Source: Tolypothrix campylonemoides VB511288 (GTDB taxonomy: Bacteria; Cyanobacteriota; Cyanobacteriia; Cyanobacteriales; Nostocaceae). From it: a DNA stretch of 64,000 bases. Under the pieces are notes generated by a model. The model saw only the letters and a list, made by a program, of their open reading frames with translations, ran no database searches and was not told the origin of the DNA. The stretch spans positions 467,701 to 531,700 of the forward strand of contig JXCB02000027.1 in the NCBI GenBank assembly GCA_000828075.3, in the 5' to 3' direction. Both the position numbers and the translations under genes were made by a program. Shown piece by piece: positions 17,733 through 27,991 of the stretch (its first letter is position 1; each line of letters begins with the position of its first letter).

Positions 17733-17931
17733 TAGTTTTTGGCGCTTCACACAACTCTGTTGCGATCGCCTCCGGTACTGGCACCTGTGCGATGGCACAG
17801 AGTGCCCGCCTGCGGCGATCGCTTGTGTTAGTCAGTTACCGACACATCAAGCAATCCCTCTGTTGTATGGTATTGGGCAAGAGCGATGGCAAAGGAGCTA
17901 TTGCCGAAGGCGATCGCGTTCCGACAAGCTG

Positions 17932-19263
17932 TTATGGTTCTTGTGCACGTGTGTCGAGCGATTCAATTCTCGTCGGTTTAGCGCGAACCACGAAAGCGGG
18001 AAACAAAGTTTGAAATCCAGCTTGCCGCTGTGCAACTGGTTCTGGAGCAGAGTTCCAGAGGCTTTCGTAGTAAAAGAAGGCAACGCCCAAGCCTCGTTGT
18101 TGGGCAGCCCGCACCTGGGACTGAATTTGTTGCATTGGAACTGGATTAGTTCGTAACCCTGCCATGATCCCAACTCCAGTTGGTATGATTTGTTGCACTT
18201 GTTGAATTTCTGCACGGGAAATATTGGCGATAAAACTTTGCAGATTGGGACGATAAATTTGCACAATTAACTCGTCCACAATATTATGCCGCACCCAAGT
18301 CAGCCAGTCTTGCAGTTGAAACTTGTAAGCAAAGTCATAGTAATTGGGGGAAATGGAGAAAATCGCATTGGGTTTTCTCGCTTTCACAGCTTGATTGAGT
18401 TGTACCATGAACGCCGTGATTTTATCTGCCCGCCAGCGCATCCATGCCGGATCTTGGGGATCAGTCGGGGGATTATTCTTGGTTTCCTGAGTATACAAGG
18501 CAACCGTATATTTATCGTAGCCAAATTCGTGGGGCAAACTCATGTGATCGTCAAACTGAATACCATCGACATCATATTGCGTGACGATTTCCAGCACGAG
18601 ATTGCTGATAAACTGCTGCACTTTTGGATTGAAGGGATTAAGCCATACGACCTCACCAGCAGCGCTAATCGAAGTTTCGCCGCCATCCCGCTTTTGTGTA
18701 AGCCACTCTGGATGATTCAAGGCTAGTTCCGATGTCGGGGGAGCCATGAAGCCAAATTCAAACCAAGGAATCACAAGCAAGCCTTGGCGATGTGCTTGGG
18801 TAATCAGATCTGCAAGAATATCACGTCCATCTGAGCCTCGTAAGACAAACGGTTGGATACCAGCATTCTTTGCCACGGCGCTAGGATACATCACATATCC
18901 AGAATTCCACACCACAGGGTAGATTGTGTTGAAGTTCAGCCGCCTCAATTGACTCACAGCATCCTGCACTTTGGCTCGATCCTTGAGGGTGTCAAAATCA
19001 TTATTTGTTATCCAAACCCCGCGAATCTCCTGACGGGGTAGCTGCGCGAACACAGGGGTCAGGCTATTGACTAACAGTACTGTAAGGAACGATATCAGAA
19101 CCAGGAGTGGAAAAAGATTCTTAAGCGTAAGCCCGCAAGGGCGCTGCACAGAGTGCAATCGCCGCCAACCTTGAGGAATGAAACGTAATTTCATAGCCTT
19201 AAATGATGTATCAGCTACCCACGCGCGCCATCCTATGCTTTTGTGATGGAATCTACTCATCAT
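17932..19263 (-). CDS. GHL10-family glycoside hydrolase-like protein
   Basis: Up to 443 residues. After an N-terminal hydrophobic export signal (LFPLLVLISFLTVLLVNSLTP, then FAQ) comes the GHL10/DUF187 TIM-barrel domain: REIRGVWITNNDFDTL, then RLNFNTIYPVVWNSGYVMYPS, VIPWFEFGF and DGIQFDDHMSLP. These proteins are thought to act on cell-envelope or extracellular polysaccharide; the substrate is undefined. An internal ATG at 19194 (MKLRFIPQG, with AAGG before it) gives a more usual signal peptide and may be the real start. Confidence 0.88.
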   Translation of the reverse strand: MMSRFHHKSIGWRAWVADTSFKAMKLRFIPQGWRRLHSVQRPCGLTLKNLFPLLVLISFLTVLLVNSLTPVFAQLPRQEIRGVWITNNDFDTLKDRAKVQDAVSQLRRLNFNTIYPVVWNSGYVMYPSAVAKNAGIQPFVLRGSDGRDILADLITQAHRQGLLVIPWFEFGFMAPPTSELALNHPEWLTQKRDGGETSISAAGEVVWLNPFNPKVQQFISNLVLEIVTQYDVDGIQFDDHMSLPHEFGYDKYTVALYTQETKNNPPTDPQDPAWMRWRADKITAFMVQLNQAVKARKPNAIFSISPNYYDFAYKFQLQDWLTWVRHNIVDELIVQIYRPNLQSFIANISRAEIQQVQQIIPTGVGIMAGLRTNPVPMQQIQSQVRAAQQRGLGVAFFYYESLWNSAPEPVAQRQAGFQTLFPAFVVRAKPTRIESLDTRAQEP

Positions 19264-19544
19264 ATAATATTTAAGTATTTATGCTTATTAGAGATTTGGT
19301 TTGTTGGTAGTTGTTTATTCAATGCGGCGCATCAAATCGTTGCATCCTTTGAAAGTGAAGCAGACTTAGTAAACTAGGAATAGTTGACGCCGCTTCAAGG
19401 TTAATAGTGCCAAGTACACTTTTTTGATAAATAGCGATCGCTAATAAGTCATATTATGAAACCTGATATTTTTGTACTGAATTGCCTGATAATGAACTTT
19501 TAAAAAGTATCTGTAAAGATTGTGGGAACCTACAGAGAGTAAAT

Positions 19545-20519
19545 ATGCAAATGAGCCAAAAATACCTCCCAACGATGGGCTGCGGAACTTGGGCATGGGG
19601 AAACCGACTGCTTTGGGGATACGACGAAAGCATGGATGACCAGTTGCAAGGCGTCTTTAACCTTTGTGTCAGCAACGGTGTAACTTTATTTGACACGGGT
19701 GATTCTTACGGAACTGGGAGATTGAATGGGCAAAGTGAGCGACTTTTAGGACGATTCTCTAGAGAATATCTTGGTTCGGGTAAAGAAAATATTTGCATTG
19801 CCACCAAGCTTGCTGCTTATCCGTGGAGATTGACACGCTCCTCAATGGTGTCTGCTTGCAAGGCGTCTGCCAAGCGCTTAGGAAGAAACGTGGATCTGGT
19901 ACAGATGCATTGGTCTACAGCAAACTATGCTCCTTGGCAAGAGGGAGCGCTTTTGGATGGTCTTGCGGATTTATACCAGCAAGGACTCGTTAAGGCAGTG
20001 GGCTTATCCAATTACGGACCCAAACGACTCAAACAGGTACATCAAAAATTTGTTGAGCGAGGAGTTCCAATCGCTACTTTGCAAGTTCAGTACTCTCTGC
20101 TGTCCACCTATCCTGTTACGATATTAGGACTAAAAGAGGTTTGTGATCAGCTTGGGGTAAAACTTATTGCTTACAGCCCTTTAGCATTGGGGCTATTAAC
20201 AGGAAAGTACTCAGACGGTCGTTTTCCAAAAGGCATCCGAGGTTTGCTGTTTAGGCAGATATTACCAGGAATGCGATCGCTTTTGTCATGTTTACAAGAA
20301 GTTGCCCAATCAAGAAACAAGACGATGTCCCAGGTAGCAATCAATTGGTGTATCTGTAAAGGAACGATCCCCATCCCTGGAGCAAAAAGTGTGGAACAGG
20401 CAAAGGAGAATATTGGCGCTTTGGGTTGGCAGTTAGATTCAAGCGAGGTTAGCGAGTTGGATAAAGCGGCTATGAGTGTGGATAAAAAAATGGTACAAAA
20501 TATTTTTCAGACCTTATAA
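19545..20519 (+). CDS. Aldo/keto reductase
   Basis: About 324 residues from ATG 19545, chosen because GAGAG lies 5 nt upstream and the homologous region starts here; the open frame extends to 19482. It is a (beta/alpha)8 NADPH oxidoreductase with LFDTGDSYGTG (Asp and Tyr of the catalytic tetrad), KENICIATKLAAYPWRLT (Lys), the QMHWS His position and a C-terminal GAKSVEQAKENIGAL cofactor motif. Substrate unknown. Single gene. Confidence 0.92.
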   Translation: MQMSQKYLPTMGCGTWAWGNRLLWGYDESMDDQLQGVFNLCVSNGVTLFDTGDSYGTGRLNGQSERLLGRFSREYLGSGKENICIATKLAAYPWRLTRSSMVSACKASAKRLGRNVDLVQMHWSTANYAPWQEGALLDGLADLYQQGLVKAVGLSNYGPKRLKQVHQKFVERGVPIATLQVQYSLLSTYPVTILGLKEVCDQLGVKLIAYSPLALGLLTGKYSDGRFPKGIRGLLFRQILPGMRSLLSCLQEVAQSRNKTMSQVAINWCICKGTIPIPGAKSVEQAKENIGALGWQLDSSEVSELDKAAMSVDKKMVQNIFQTL

Positions 20520-20527
20520 AAACTCGG

Positions 20528-20692
20528 TTATAAAACTCGCCCCTCCTGACAAAATGCAATCACTTGTGCCTTCACTGCATCGAGCGGAAAGTTTTCTGGA
20601 TAAGTTGAGAACATCAGCATGATACTTTGCAGTGTTGCCGAGAAATAAAGCGATCGCTGTCGCGGATTTGCTACCCCAAGGTTGTGAAACAT
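20528..20692 (-). pseudogene. Fragment resembling the C-terminus of a TetR-type regulator
   Basis: A 54-codon frame reads MFHNLGVANPRQRSLYFSAT followed by SIMLMFSTYPENFPLDAV and QVIAFCQEG. This resembles the ligand-binding tail of TetR/AcrR regulators. No helix-turn-helix part is present upstream. The assignment is by pattern only. Confidence 0.45.
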
Positions 20693-20812
20693 CTCGGTAC
20701 TGGTGTTGAGTAGTGATTATTTATAGCAACAGCCAAGGTGGTTAGGACATCAACAGATGATAAAACCTAGACACAAAAAGACTTTTCACCCAGTCCCCAG
20801 TCCCCTGCTATA

Positions 20813-20831
20813 TATAATGATAAATATTTTC
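20813..20831 (+). promoter_or_regulatory. Putative Fur box
   Basis: TATAATGATAAATATTTTC matches 15 of 19 positions of the classical consensus GATAATGATAATCATTATC. It lies about 375 bp before the first permease gene of a ferric-siderophore importer, whose family is typically Fur-repressed. Confidence 0.5.
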
Positions 20832-20947
20832 AGTTACTTGAGGTGAAGTAGACTTGCAGTGAATCGCTTTTTACACAACTAATGTCTTCAATCCATTAGA
20901 AATCTCTTCTGAATACACCTTCCCCAAAGTGAACCGTGAAGCTTAAA

Positions 20948-20966
20948 GTTAATGATAAGTTATTTT
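20948..20966 (+). promoter_or_regulatory. Weaker Fur-box-like site
   Basis: GTTAATGATAAGTTATTTT matches about 12 of 19 consensus positions, with a perfect left half-site TAATGATAA. It lies about 240 bp upstream of the importer genes. Confidence 0.35.
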
Positions 20967-20978
20967 AATAAAAAAGAA

Positions 20979-20999
20979 AACATTTTCTGAGAAAATGTT
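20979..20999. promoter_or_regulatory. Perfect 21-bp palindrome, operator-like
   Basis: Arms AACATTTTCT and AGAAAATGTT surround a single central G. A one-base loop makes an RNA hairpin role unlikely. A dimeric repressor site is the better reading. It lies about 207 bp before the importer operon and about 290 bp from a TetR-like remnant. Confidence 0.5.
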
Positions 21000-21205
21000 G
21001 AAAAAATCTAGCAATAAGTATAAAGTATTATCTTAAATCTTTTCACTCACATTAGCCTGTAAATTGAGTTAATCCTAGAGGCATTGCTCAAATCATTCGC
21101 AAAGTTATAAAAAAGACTATCAATTAAGATGTTGAAATTACAACTCTCAAAGAAACTACAAGCAGCCTCCAAAAACGAACATATTTTTCAATTAACCACA
21201 AGAGA

Positions 21206-22237
21206 ATGACAAGAGCAACCACAGCCTCACCCAGAAGTTGGAAAACGCCCAAAATATCACCTTTGGTGGGTCTGGTTCTCTTAATCATGATCCTGCTAAT
21301 TGGCTTGGTATATAGTGTGACACTAGGGGCAGCAAAAATACCTCTAGACAAGATTCTGGAATCGTTTATCACCTTTGACAATTCCTATGAACATTTAGTG
21401 ATCCAGACTGTGAGATTACCGCGATCGCTCATTGCTATCCTTGTAGGGTCAGCCCTTGCAGTATCTGGAGCATTAATGCAAGGTTTGACGCGCAACCCCT
21501 TAGCAGATCCAGGGATTTTGGGTATTCAATCGGGTGCAGCAGTAGCAGTAGTTGTAACAATTTTTGTTTTTGGTAGCACATCTGTTCATGATTACACAAT
21601 AGCAGCATTTGTGGGTGCAGGAACCACGGCGATATTAGTCTACTTCCTGGGTTCTCTCGGAAGGGGAGGAGCGACCCCATTGAATTTGACAGTAGCAGGT
21701 GCAGCGTTAACTGCTTTCATCTCTTCCGTCACCAGTGCTATCCTGATCGTCAGCCAACGAACTTTAGAAGAAATTAGATTTTGGTTAGCTGGTTCATTGG
21801 CTGGTCGAGATATCAACATATTCTTCCAAGCATTGCCTTTTGTCGTTGTGGGATTCGCAATTGCTTTTGCCCTCGCAAGACAAATTACCACCATGAGTCT
21901 TGGTGAAGATGTCGCCAAAGGCTTAGGTCAACAAACAGCTTGGGTCAAAATCATCACAGCCATCAGCGTCGTTTTACTGGCGGGAAGTTCAGTAGCTATT
22001 GCTGGACCAATCGGCTTTATTGGCTTAGTCGTTCCCCACATTGTGAAATTTTTTATAAAAGCCGATTACCGTTGGATTTTGCCTTATTCGGCAGTTGTAG
22101 GGGCAGTTTTACTCTTGGTTGCAGATATTGCTGCTCGGGTGCTACTCAAACCGCAGGAATTACCTGTCGGTGTTATGACAGCACTGATTGGCGCTCCCTT
22201 TTTTGTGTACCTAGCTAAGTCAAAGGTGAAAAAATGA
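21206..22237 (+). CDS. FecCD-family iron-siderophore ABC permease
   Basis: 343 residues with about nine to ten membrane helices and the FecCD/BtuC signatures [35 protein letters not shown] and [12 protein letters not shown]. It forms a heterodimeric inner-membrane channel with the next gene product. The start at 21206 has AAGAGA almost abutting the ATG, so a slightly different start is possible. First gene of a three-gene operon; it overlaps the second permease by 4 bp (ATGA). Confidence 0.94.
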   Translation: MTRATTASPRSWKTPKISPLVGLVLLIMILLIGLVYSVTLGAAKIPLDKILESFITFDNSYEHLVIQTVRLPRSLIAILVGSALAVSGALMQGLTRNPLADPGILGIQSGAAVAVVVTIFVFGSTSVHDYTIAAFVGAGTTAILVYFLGSLGRGGATPLNLTVAGAALTAFISSVTSAILIVSQRTLEEIRFWLAGSLAGRDINIFFQALPFVVVGFAIAFALARQITTMSLGEDVAKGLGQQTAWVKIITAISVVLLAGSSVAIAGPIGFIGLVVPHIVKFFIKADYRWILPYSAVVGAVLLLVADIAARVLLKPQELPVGVMTALIGAPFFVYLAKSKVKK

Positions 22238-23274
22238 AGTTGGATTGGCTAGTCATCCGTTCCCAGGCGATATCCTTCCGGATTGACCGACGTGTACCAC
22301 TGATGCTGCTATGTTTAGCAGTGGTGATTGTGGTAGCAATGGTGATGAATGTAGGACGGGGTGAATATCCCATCTCGCCCCTGGATATTGTCAAAACTGT
22401 ATTAGGTATAGATACAGGCAACCCAGACCATGCCTTTGTGATTTACCAACTACGCCTACCCCGCACTCTTGTTGCTTTTATGGTAGGTGTGGCGCTGGCA
22501 ATTTCTGGCACTATCTTCCAAGGTCTCACACGCAACCCGTTAGCTGACCCTGGTATTATTGGCATCAATGCTGGAGCGAGTCTGGCAGCAGTAACGGTAA
22601 TTGTACTATTTCCGTCAGCGCCAATTTACACCTTGCCTCTATCAGCCTTTGCTGGTGCTTTGTTGATGGCTGTTTTTATTTACTCGCTGGCTTGGAACAA
22701 AGGGAGTTCGCCTATTCTATTTATTTTAATAGGCATTGGCTTGTCTGCAATCGCCAGTGCTACAACCAGCTTATTGATTACCTTTGGCGAAATTAACAAC
22801 GTCAGTGATGCTCTGGTATGGTTAGCAGGCAGTGTCTACGGACGCAGTTGGGAGCAAGTCTTTTCTGTGTTACCTTGGTTGATTGTTTTTGTCCCAATGG
22901 CATTGACACTAGCTAGACATTTGAACGCTCTGAACTTAGGAGATGATGTCGCCAAAGGTCTAGGGACTCGTGTGGAATGGCAACGTGGTTTACTTGTGTT
23001 AGTTGGTGTAGCCTTGGCAGGTGCATCAGTAGCCACTGCGGGAATGATTGGCTTCGTTGGGTTAATTGCACCTCATTTAGGAAGACAGCTCGTAGGTCCA
23101 AACCATGAAGGGTTGGTTCCCACCTCTGCACTCTTGGGAGGAGTGATTGTTGTAGCAGCAGACTTGCTAGGAAGAACGCTGTTTGCACCTATCGAACTTC
23201 CTTGTGGAGTAGTCACTGCTGCTATTGGTGCTCCTTATTTTCTATATTTGCTCATCCGTAACCGCAAAAAATAA
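22234..23274 (+). CDS. FecCD-family iron-siderophore ABC permease (second subunit)
   Basis: 346 residues, paralogous to the preceding permease: [35 protein letters not shown] and [17 protein letters not shown]. The ATG overlaps the upstream stop (ATGA), so translation is coupled. The ATPase gene follows 18 bp later. No periplasmic binding protein or TonB receptor gene is present on either side in this window. Confidence 0.94.
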   Translation: MKLDWLVIRSQAISFRIDRRVPLMLLCLAVVIVVAMVMNVGRGEYPISPLDIVKTVLGIDTGNPDHAFVIYQLRLPRTLVAFMVGVALAISGTIFQGLTRNPLADPGIIGINAGASLAAVTVIVLFPSAPIYTLPLSAFAGALLMAVFIYSLAWNKGSSPILFILIGIGLSAIASATTSLLITFGEINNVSDALVWLAGSVYGRSWEQVFSVLPWLIVFVPMALTLARHLNALNLGDDVAKGLGTRVEWQRGLLVLVGVALAGASVATAGMIGFVGLIAPHLGRQLVGPNHEGLVPTSALLGGVIVVAADLLGRTLFAPIELPCGVVTAAIGAPYFLYLLIRNRKK

Positions 23275-23292
23275 ACCTGGGAACTATCAACT

Positions 23293-24117
23293 ATGAAAGG
23301 ACTATCAACCAAAAGTCTATCTTTAGCTTACGATGGTGTATCAATTATCCGTGACTTGAACTTGGCAATCCCCACTGGACAAATGAGTGCTTTAGTTGGT
23401 GCTAATGGTTGTGGGAAATCAACTTTATTAAGAGGTCTAGCAAGATTGCTTAAGCCGAATGGCGGCATGGTATATCTTGATGGAAGCTCAATTTTTAATC
23501 TTTCCACCAAAGAAGTTGCACAGCAATTAGGAATTTTGCCCCAAAGCCCAGTTGCACCAGAAGGGTTAACAGTCAGAGATTTGGTTGCACAAGGACGTTA
23601 CCCGTATCAAAATTGGTTACAGCAGTGGTCAGCCAAAGATGAAAAAATTGTGCAGCAGGCACTGTTGATTACAGATTTGCTGGAGTTAGCAGACAGGGCA
23701 TTAGATACTTTATCTGGTGGACAACGACAAAGAGCTTGGATTGCCATGGCATTGGCGCAGGATACAGATATTTTACTTTTGGATGAGCCGACAACTTTTT
23801 TGGATTTGGCGCATCAGATAGAGGTTTTGGATTTGTTGTATGAGTTGAACCAAACTCAGGGACGGACTATTGTTATGGTGCTGCATGATTTAAATCAGGC
23901 GTGTCGTTATGCTGATTACTTAGTTGCTATCAAAGATGGTCGGATTTTTACTGCTGGGGAACCGAAGCAGGTCATGACTGAGGAAATGGTACAAGAAGTT
24001 TTTGGATTAGAGTGCCGTGTTGTTGCTGACCCAGTTGTGGGAACACCGATGTGTGTACCGATAGGACGTAAGGGACTTGCAAAAAATAAAATATCTCATA
24101 ATAACCCAAGTTGCTAG
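23293..24117 (+). CDS. FecE-type ABC transporter ATP-binding protein
   Basis: 274 residues with Walker A ([11 protein letters not shown]), Q-loop (GILPQSP), signature [18 protein letters not shown], Walker B ([13 protein letters not shown]) and H-loop ([15 protein letters not shown]). This is the ferrichrome/ferric-citrate importer ATPase class. It drives the two FecCD permeases encoded just upstream and ends the operon. Confidence 0.95.
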   Translation: MKGLSTKSLSLAYDGVSIIRDLNLAIPTGQMSALVGANGCGKSTLLRGLARLLKPNGGMVYLDGSSIFNLSTKEVAQQLGILPQSPVAPEGLTVRDLVAQGRYPYQNWLQQWSAKDEKIVQQALLITDLLELADRALDTLSGGQRQRAWIAMALAQDTDILLLDEPTTFLDLAHQIEVLDLLYELNQTQGRTIVMVLHDLNQACRYADYLVAIKDGRIFTAGEPKQVMTEEMVQEVFGLECRVVADPVVGTPMCVPIGRKGLAKNKISHNNPSC

Positions 24118-24452
24118 TTACTCTTGTGGGCGATCGCCCAAAGCGCAGTGTCGAAGCGACAATCGCCTGAATTGACAGTCACAAAACATCCAGAATTTAA
24201 TAAACCGCAACTTGAGTTATTAACCCAACGCGAGTCCTCTTGCTGCATTAAGATAGAGCGATCGCTTCTGGACTTTTGTCACTTGCAACCCTAACTTGCG
24301 TAAATATTCTTTAATCTTTAATACACTTTAATACAATATTGCGTCGCTCGTTTATTCTGACTTTTCACGGTATCTGGAAAACCTCGCTTCCATAGCTTTT
24401 TTCACGCTTTCACTTTTTGGGTGTATAATGCAGTACTTTAGGAAGATCTTTT
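24118..24452. other. Gene-free stretch
   Basis: It contains two HIP1 sites, a GCGATCGCCCAAAGCGCAG repeat also seen near 14293, and a 29-codon minus-strand reading (24220-24310, EYLRKLGLQVTKVQKRS...) that may be the tail of a lost gene. Nothing else is supported. Confidence 0.5.
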
Positions 24453-25478
24453 ATGAAGAGATCAGATAAGGCAAAACAAATCGTATCTCCTTGGTGGCGC
24501 TGGCCTCTTGAAGCTCTATTCCCTGATAAAAAATTTGATGGACAATTTCAAAATCCAGGAAGCGAACAGGTTTTTGATTTTGACGCGGTGATGGCATCAC
24601 CTGACCCAATCACCATGATTGCATCTGACATCGTCTATTATCCAGAAAACGATAAAGGTGAACTTTTTGCAATATTTGTCTCTGGGCTAGGACAACGTGA
24701 GTCAGAATCTTCAAAAAGGAGCCGTAGGTATGCTAATACTCTCTTAACTGGCATCGCCAATATAAATAACTCCACTTTTCTTAAAAAACGTCCAATTATC
24801 GCTTTCATTAACCGATACCTTGACTGGGTTAATGCAGTTCTTGACTATCTAGGTTTATCTGGTAGTCCAGTCATTGAAAATGCAGCAACTTTGATTACTT
24901 ATGCCGTAAACAACAGGGTAACTCTCAATTTATCAGGTGATAGTCTTGGAACAATTTTCTTGGCTAGAGCGATAAAGCTTGCTAAAAGAAACTTTATCTG
25001 TGGACGCGCCAGGGTGTTTGACTTTACCGAACGACGAATTCAAGAACAAAAGTGGAAGCAGCGCACTAGTCAACTCATCAATGTTTTCACTTTCGGAAAC
25101 GGCTATCCAAAATGGGTACGAGGTCCAAATTACATTATGGTTTTCATTCAAGGCGATCGATTACCAGAAAAATTTGGAATGACACCCCAAAGAGCTATTA
25201 AGCAAAAACGAGACGATATAAAGTTTGTGATATTTCCGCGTTTGTTTCCTCAAGGCAGCTTTGAGGCTCATAACATGATGTTTACAATCGAACTTCTTCG
25301 GCAAACCTTTAAAAAAAATCAGATTGAAGTTGGTGATTTTCCTGGCTTATATAACAAACTCAATTCCAGGACTTTAGAAATTGCCACACCCAATGAAGTA
25401 TCATGGTCAAGCGACATGAAAGACTACGTATGGTATCAAGACAGCCTCAATTCAATTCCATCTTTATCGTCACATTAA
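24453..25478 (+). CDS. Hypothetical protein with lipase-like GxSxG motif
   Basis: 341 residues, not recognised as a named family. There is a hydrophobic run before LSGDSLGTIFLARAIKLAK, a GxSxG nucleophile-elbow pattern followed by a helix as in alpha/beta hydrolases. Possible acid/His partners include the D of FIQGDRLPEKFG and the H of SFEAHNMMF. It has no signal peptide or membrane span. The first part (PWWRWPLEALFPDKKFDGQF) looks like a conserved N-terminal module. The hydrolase idea is inference from motif spacing. No operon partner. Confidence 0.7.
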   Translation: MKRSDKAKQIVSPWWRWPLEALFPDKKFDGQFQNPGSEQVFDFDAVMASPDPITMIASDIVYYPENDKGELFAIFVSGLGQRESESSKRSRRYANTLLTGIANINNSTFLKKRPIIAFINRYLDWVNAVLDYLGLSGSPVIENAATLITYAVNNRVTLNLSGDSLGTIFLARAIKLAKRNFICGRARVFDFTERRIQEQKWKQRTSQLINVFTFGNGYPKWVRGPNYIMVFIQGDRLPEKFGMTPQRAIKQKRDDIKFVIFPRLFPQGSFEAHNMMFTIELLRQTFKKNQIEVGDFPGLYNKLNSRTLEIATPNEVSWSSDMKDYVWYQDSLNSIPSLSSH

Positions 25479-25900
25479 GAAGGCACTGGTGAAGGGGACT
25501 GGGTATTAGGGATTAGGGATTGGGGATTGGGAAAACAAGCCGAAAAATTATGGAAGGGGCAACAAAACCCCTCCCAAATTTTGACATTTTTCCCAGTCGC
25601 CAGTCCCCAACCCCCAAACAACAGCGCGCCCATTCATGAGGGCAGTGCGGTGGACGGGTTCCCCGGCATAAAGCAACTGCCCGTCCCACCACCCAACGGG
25701 AGAGTCAGTCACCTAGGTTGGGAAACCCGCCTGCAGTGCTGACTCACCAAATCAAAGATTATGGTGGGGGCATTCTGGGCGCGACTTGGTAAAACAGAAT
25801 GTTATATGTACATATAAAATAATGGGGAGACAAAGTAGTTTCCTCCATCACTCGCCCATTCCTTTACGGTTAAAATCCTCCACCACTCGCCGATTCCCTT
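25479..25900. other. Gene-free repeat region before sbcD
   Basis: It contains GGGATTAGGGATTGGGGATTGGG-type repeats (25503-25530 and complementary runs to about 25615), an inverted copy of the GGGTTTCCC palindromic repeat (25686-25746) and a near-duplicate of the sbcD 5' end (about 25842-25880, TCCTCCATCACTCGCC and TTAAAATCCTCCACCACT). Confidence 0.65.
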
Positions 25901-27208
25901 ATGATTAAAATCCTCCACCTCTCCGACATCCACATGGGAAGCGGTTTCTCCCACGGACGCATCAATCCTGAAACTGGATTAAATACACGGTTGGAGGATT
26001 TTGTCAATAGTTTGTCCAAATGTATTGACCGAGCGCTAGCAGAACCAGTAGATTTGGTTCTATTTGGCGGTGATGCTTTCCCCGATGCGACACCGCCGCC
26101 CTACGTACAAGAAGCCTTTGCTGGTCAGTTTCGCCGCCTTGTAGATGCAAATATCCCTACAGTGCTGTTGGTGGGGAACCACGACCAACATTCCCAAGGA
26201 CAAGGTGGAGCCAGTCTATGTATTTACCGCGCCTTAGGAGTTCCGGGGGTTGTCGTAGGTGATAGCTTAACCACTCATAGCATCCAAACCCGTAATGGAA
26301 GGGTACAGGTGATCACCCTCCCTTGGTTAACCCGTTCCACTTTGATGACTCGCCAGGAAACCGAAAGTTTATCTATGGTTGAAGTCAATCAACTGCTTAC
26401 TGAACGTCTGCGGATTGTCCTAGAAGGAGAAATTCGCCGCCTTGACCCCAAAGTGCCCACTGTTCTTTTGGGTCACTTGATGACAGACAATGCTAGTTTG
26501 GGAGCCGAACGCTTTTTAGCAGTTGGTAAAGGTTTTACGCTTCCCCTATCTTTGCTGACGCGACCTTGTTTTGAGTATGTAGCGTTGGGACACGTTCATC
26601 GCCATCAAAACCTGAATAAATCTAATGACCCGCCAGTGATTTATCCAGGGAGTATTGAACGGGTAGATTTTAGCGAAGAAAAGGAAGACAAAGGCTATGT
26701 AATGGTAGAACTGGAGAAAGGTCGCGTTGATTGGGAATTTTGTCCTTTGCCAGTGCGGGCTTTCCATACAATTGAGGTGGATGTCTCTAAGGCTGAAGAC
26801 CCCCAGGCGGCGATCATGAAAGCCTTAGCCAAACGCGATATCCAAGATGCAGTCGTACGGCTGATTTACAAACTTCGCTCAGAGCAGTTGGATTTAATTG
26901 ATAGCACCCAGGTGCATAGTGCTTTAAGTCCAGCGCATACCTACACCATTCAACCAGAATTGGTCAGCCAGTTGGCTCGACCCCGCATTCCGGAATTAAG
27001 CGCGAGTAACAGCATTGACCCAATGGAAGCGTTGAAAACATATTTGAACAACCGCGAAGACCTCAAGGACATTGCAGCATCAATGCTAGAAGCAGCGCAC
27101 AATCTCCTAGCGAATGATGTGGAAGTATGGCTAGAATCAGCAGCCCATGAGCAATCCCAGAATCATCTGTCGGTAGGCGATAGAGAGACTCAGCTGCCTC
27201 TACTGTAA
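25901..27208 (+). CDS. sbcD: Exonuclease subunit SbcD-like metallophosphoesterase
   Basis: 435 residues of the Mre11/SbcD calcineurin-like family: DIHMG (D8, H10), FGGDAFPD, GNHDQH, LLGHLMTD and the LGHVHRHQ pair, which together make up the dimanganese site. SbcD with SbcC cuts hairpins and DNA ends. No sbcC gene is adjacent. The ATG at 25901 gives the family N-terminus MIKILHLSDIHMG but has no clear Shine-Dalgarno. The sequence just upstream repeats the first codons. Confidence 0.92.
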   Translation: MIKILHLSDIHMGSGFSHGRINPETGLNTRLEDFVNSLSKCIDRALAEPVDLVLFGGDAFPDATPPPYVQEAFAGQFRRLVDANIPTVLLVGNHDQHSQGQGGASLCIYRALGVPGVVVGDSLTTHSIQTRNGRVQVITLPWLTRSTLMTRQETESLSMVEVNQLLTERLRIVLEGEIRRLDPKVPTVLLGHLMTDNASLGAERFLAVGKGFTLPLSLLTRPCFEYVALGHVHRHQNLNKSNDPPVIYPGSIERVDFSEEKEDKGYVMVELEKGRVDWEFCPLPVRAFHTIEVDVSKAEDPQAAIMKALAKRDIQDAVVRLIYKLRSEQLDLIDSTQVHSALSPAHTYTIQPELVSQLARPRIPELSASNSIDPMEALKTYLNNREDLKDIAASMLEAAHNLLANDVEVWLESAAHEQSQNHLSVGDRETQLPLL

Positions 27209-27339
27209 AATTTAACGACTGACACATTGACAAAGGAAGCGAGATGTGCAAATAGTTGTGGGCAAAATTTAAGATGCGATCGCCTCCTCCAGGTGCGCTT
27301 TGCGCAATCGCCCTTGGCGGGGCAAAGCCCAGGGGCGAA

Positions 27340-27792
27340 TCAGTTATTAGTAAGCCATCTCATTGGTGTCCCCCATACTCCATTCTTCTTGAAGCGATCG
27401 CCGCTTTGGATAAACCCTACTTTCTGGTAAAAGCCTACTGCCGCATCAGCCGAGTTAACAGTGACTTCATTAAAGTCATGGGTACATCGGGTGAAGAGTT
27501 CTCTACCGATTCCTTGCCCAGAAAATTCTCTTCGGACGAACAGCAACGACAAATGATTTCCTCTCTTAAATGCAATAAAACCAACCACTATCCCATTCCA
27601 TGTTGCGACTAGCGTTTTCTCGCTACTCAAGATTCTGCCTCTCAATTCTTCTGGGTGACAGATTTGTTGCCATTCAGCAACACTTTCTGGTGTTCCATTT
27701 GTTAGTTCCCACAGCAGAGCAGAAGCCCACATGCAACCACTGATTTGGTACTCGTCTCCAAGCGCAGGTGGTCTATAGATAATTGTGTTCAT
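27340..27792 (-). CDS. GNAT-family N-acetyltransferase
   Basis: 150 residues. The acetyl-CoA pyrophosphate loop is SGQGIGRELF, preceded by LSLLFVRREF (beta-4) and followed by AVGFYQKVGFIQSGD, the usual GNAT C-terminal motif. Substrate unknown. Single gene on the minus strand, convergent with sbcD. Confidence 0.88.
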   Translation of the reverse strand: MNTIIYRPPALGDEYQISGCMWASALLWELTNGTPESVAEWQQICHPEELRGRILSSEKTLVATWNGIVVGFIAFKRGNHLSLLFVRREFSGQGIGRELFTRCTHDFNEVTVNSADAAVGFYQKVGFIQSGDRFKKNGVWGTPMRWLTNN

Positions 27793-27991
27793 GATTGTGG
27801 GTTAATCAAATCAAGCGGGTTATGAAAAAACCTGTACGAAAGTGCTCAAAAAGAGTGGAACACGCCCGGTACTAGACAACGAATTGAAGCTCCTGCTTTT
27901 CGTATCCTCTCGACAGCTTTTAGCCTTAACTGAACCGTATTGTCTTATAAACCGGGCGGGCGCTTAGTACCACTCCACAACATTGGATAAT

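Larger units (their letters stand above)
20520..21205. other. Gene-free region upstream of the siderophore importer
   Basis: It holds a TetR-like C-terminal fragment on the minus strand (20528-20692), two Fur-box-like sites (20813-20831 and 20948-20966) and a perfect 21-bp palindrome (20979-20999). The rest is A/T-rich with no supported gene. Confidence 0.7.

Noticed and set aside
17792-18156. Open frames downstream of the truncated DUF5615 toxin
   Set aside because: They overlap the glycosidase gene end or HIP1-rich repeats and have no ribosome site or domain pattern.
25527-25742. Open frame in the repeat region before sbcD
   Set aside because: It spans two intergenic repeat families and has no homology-like features.
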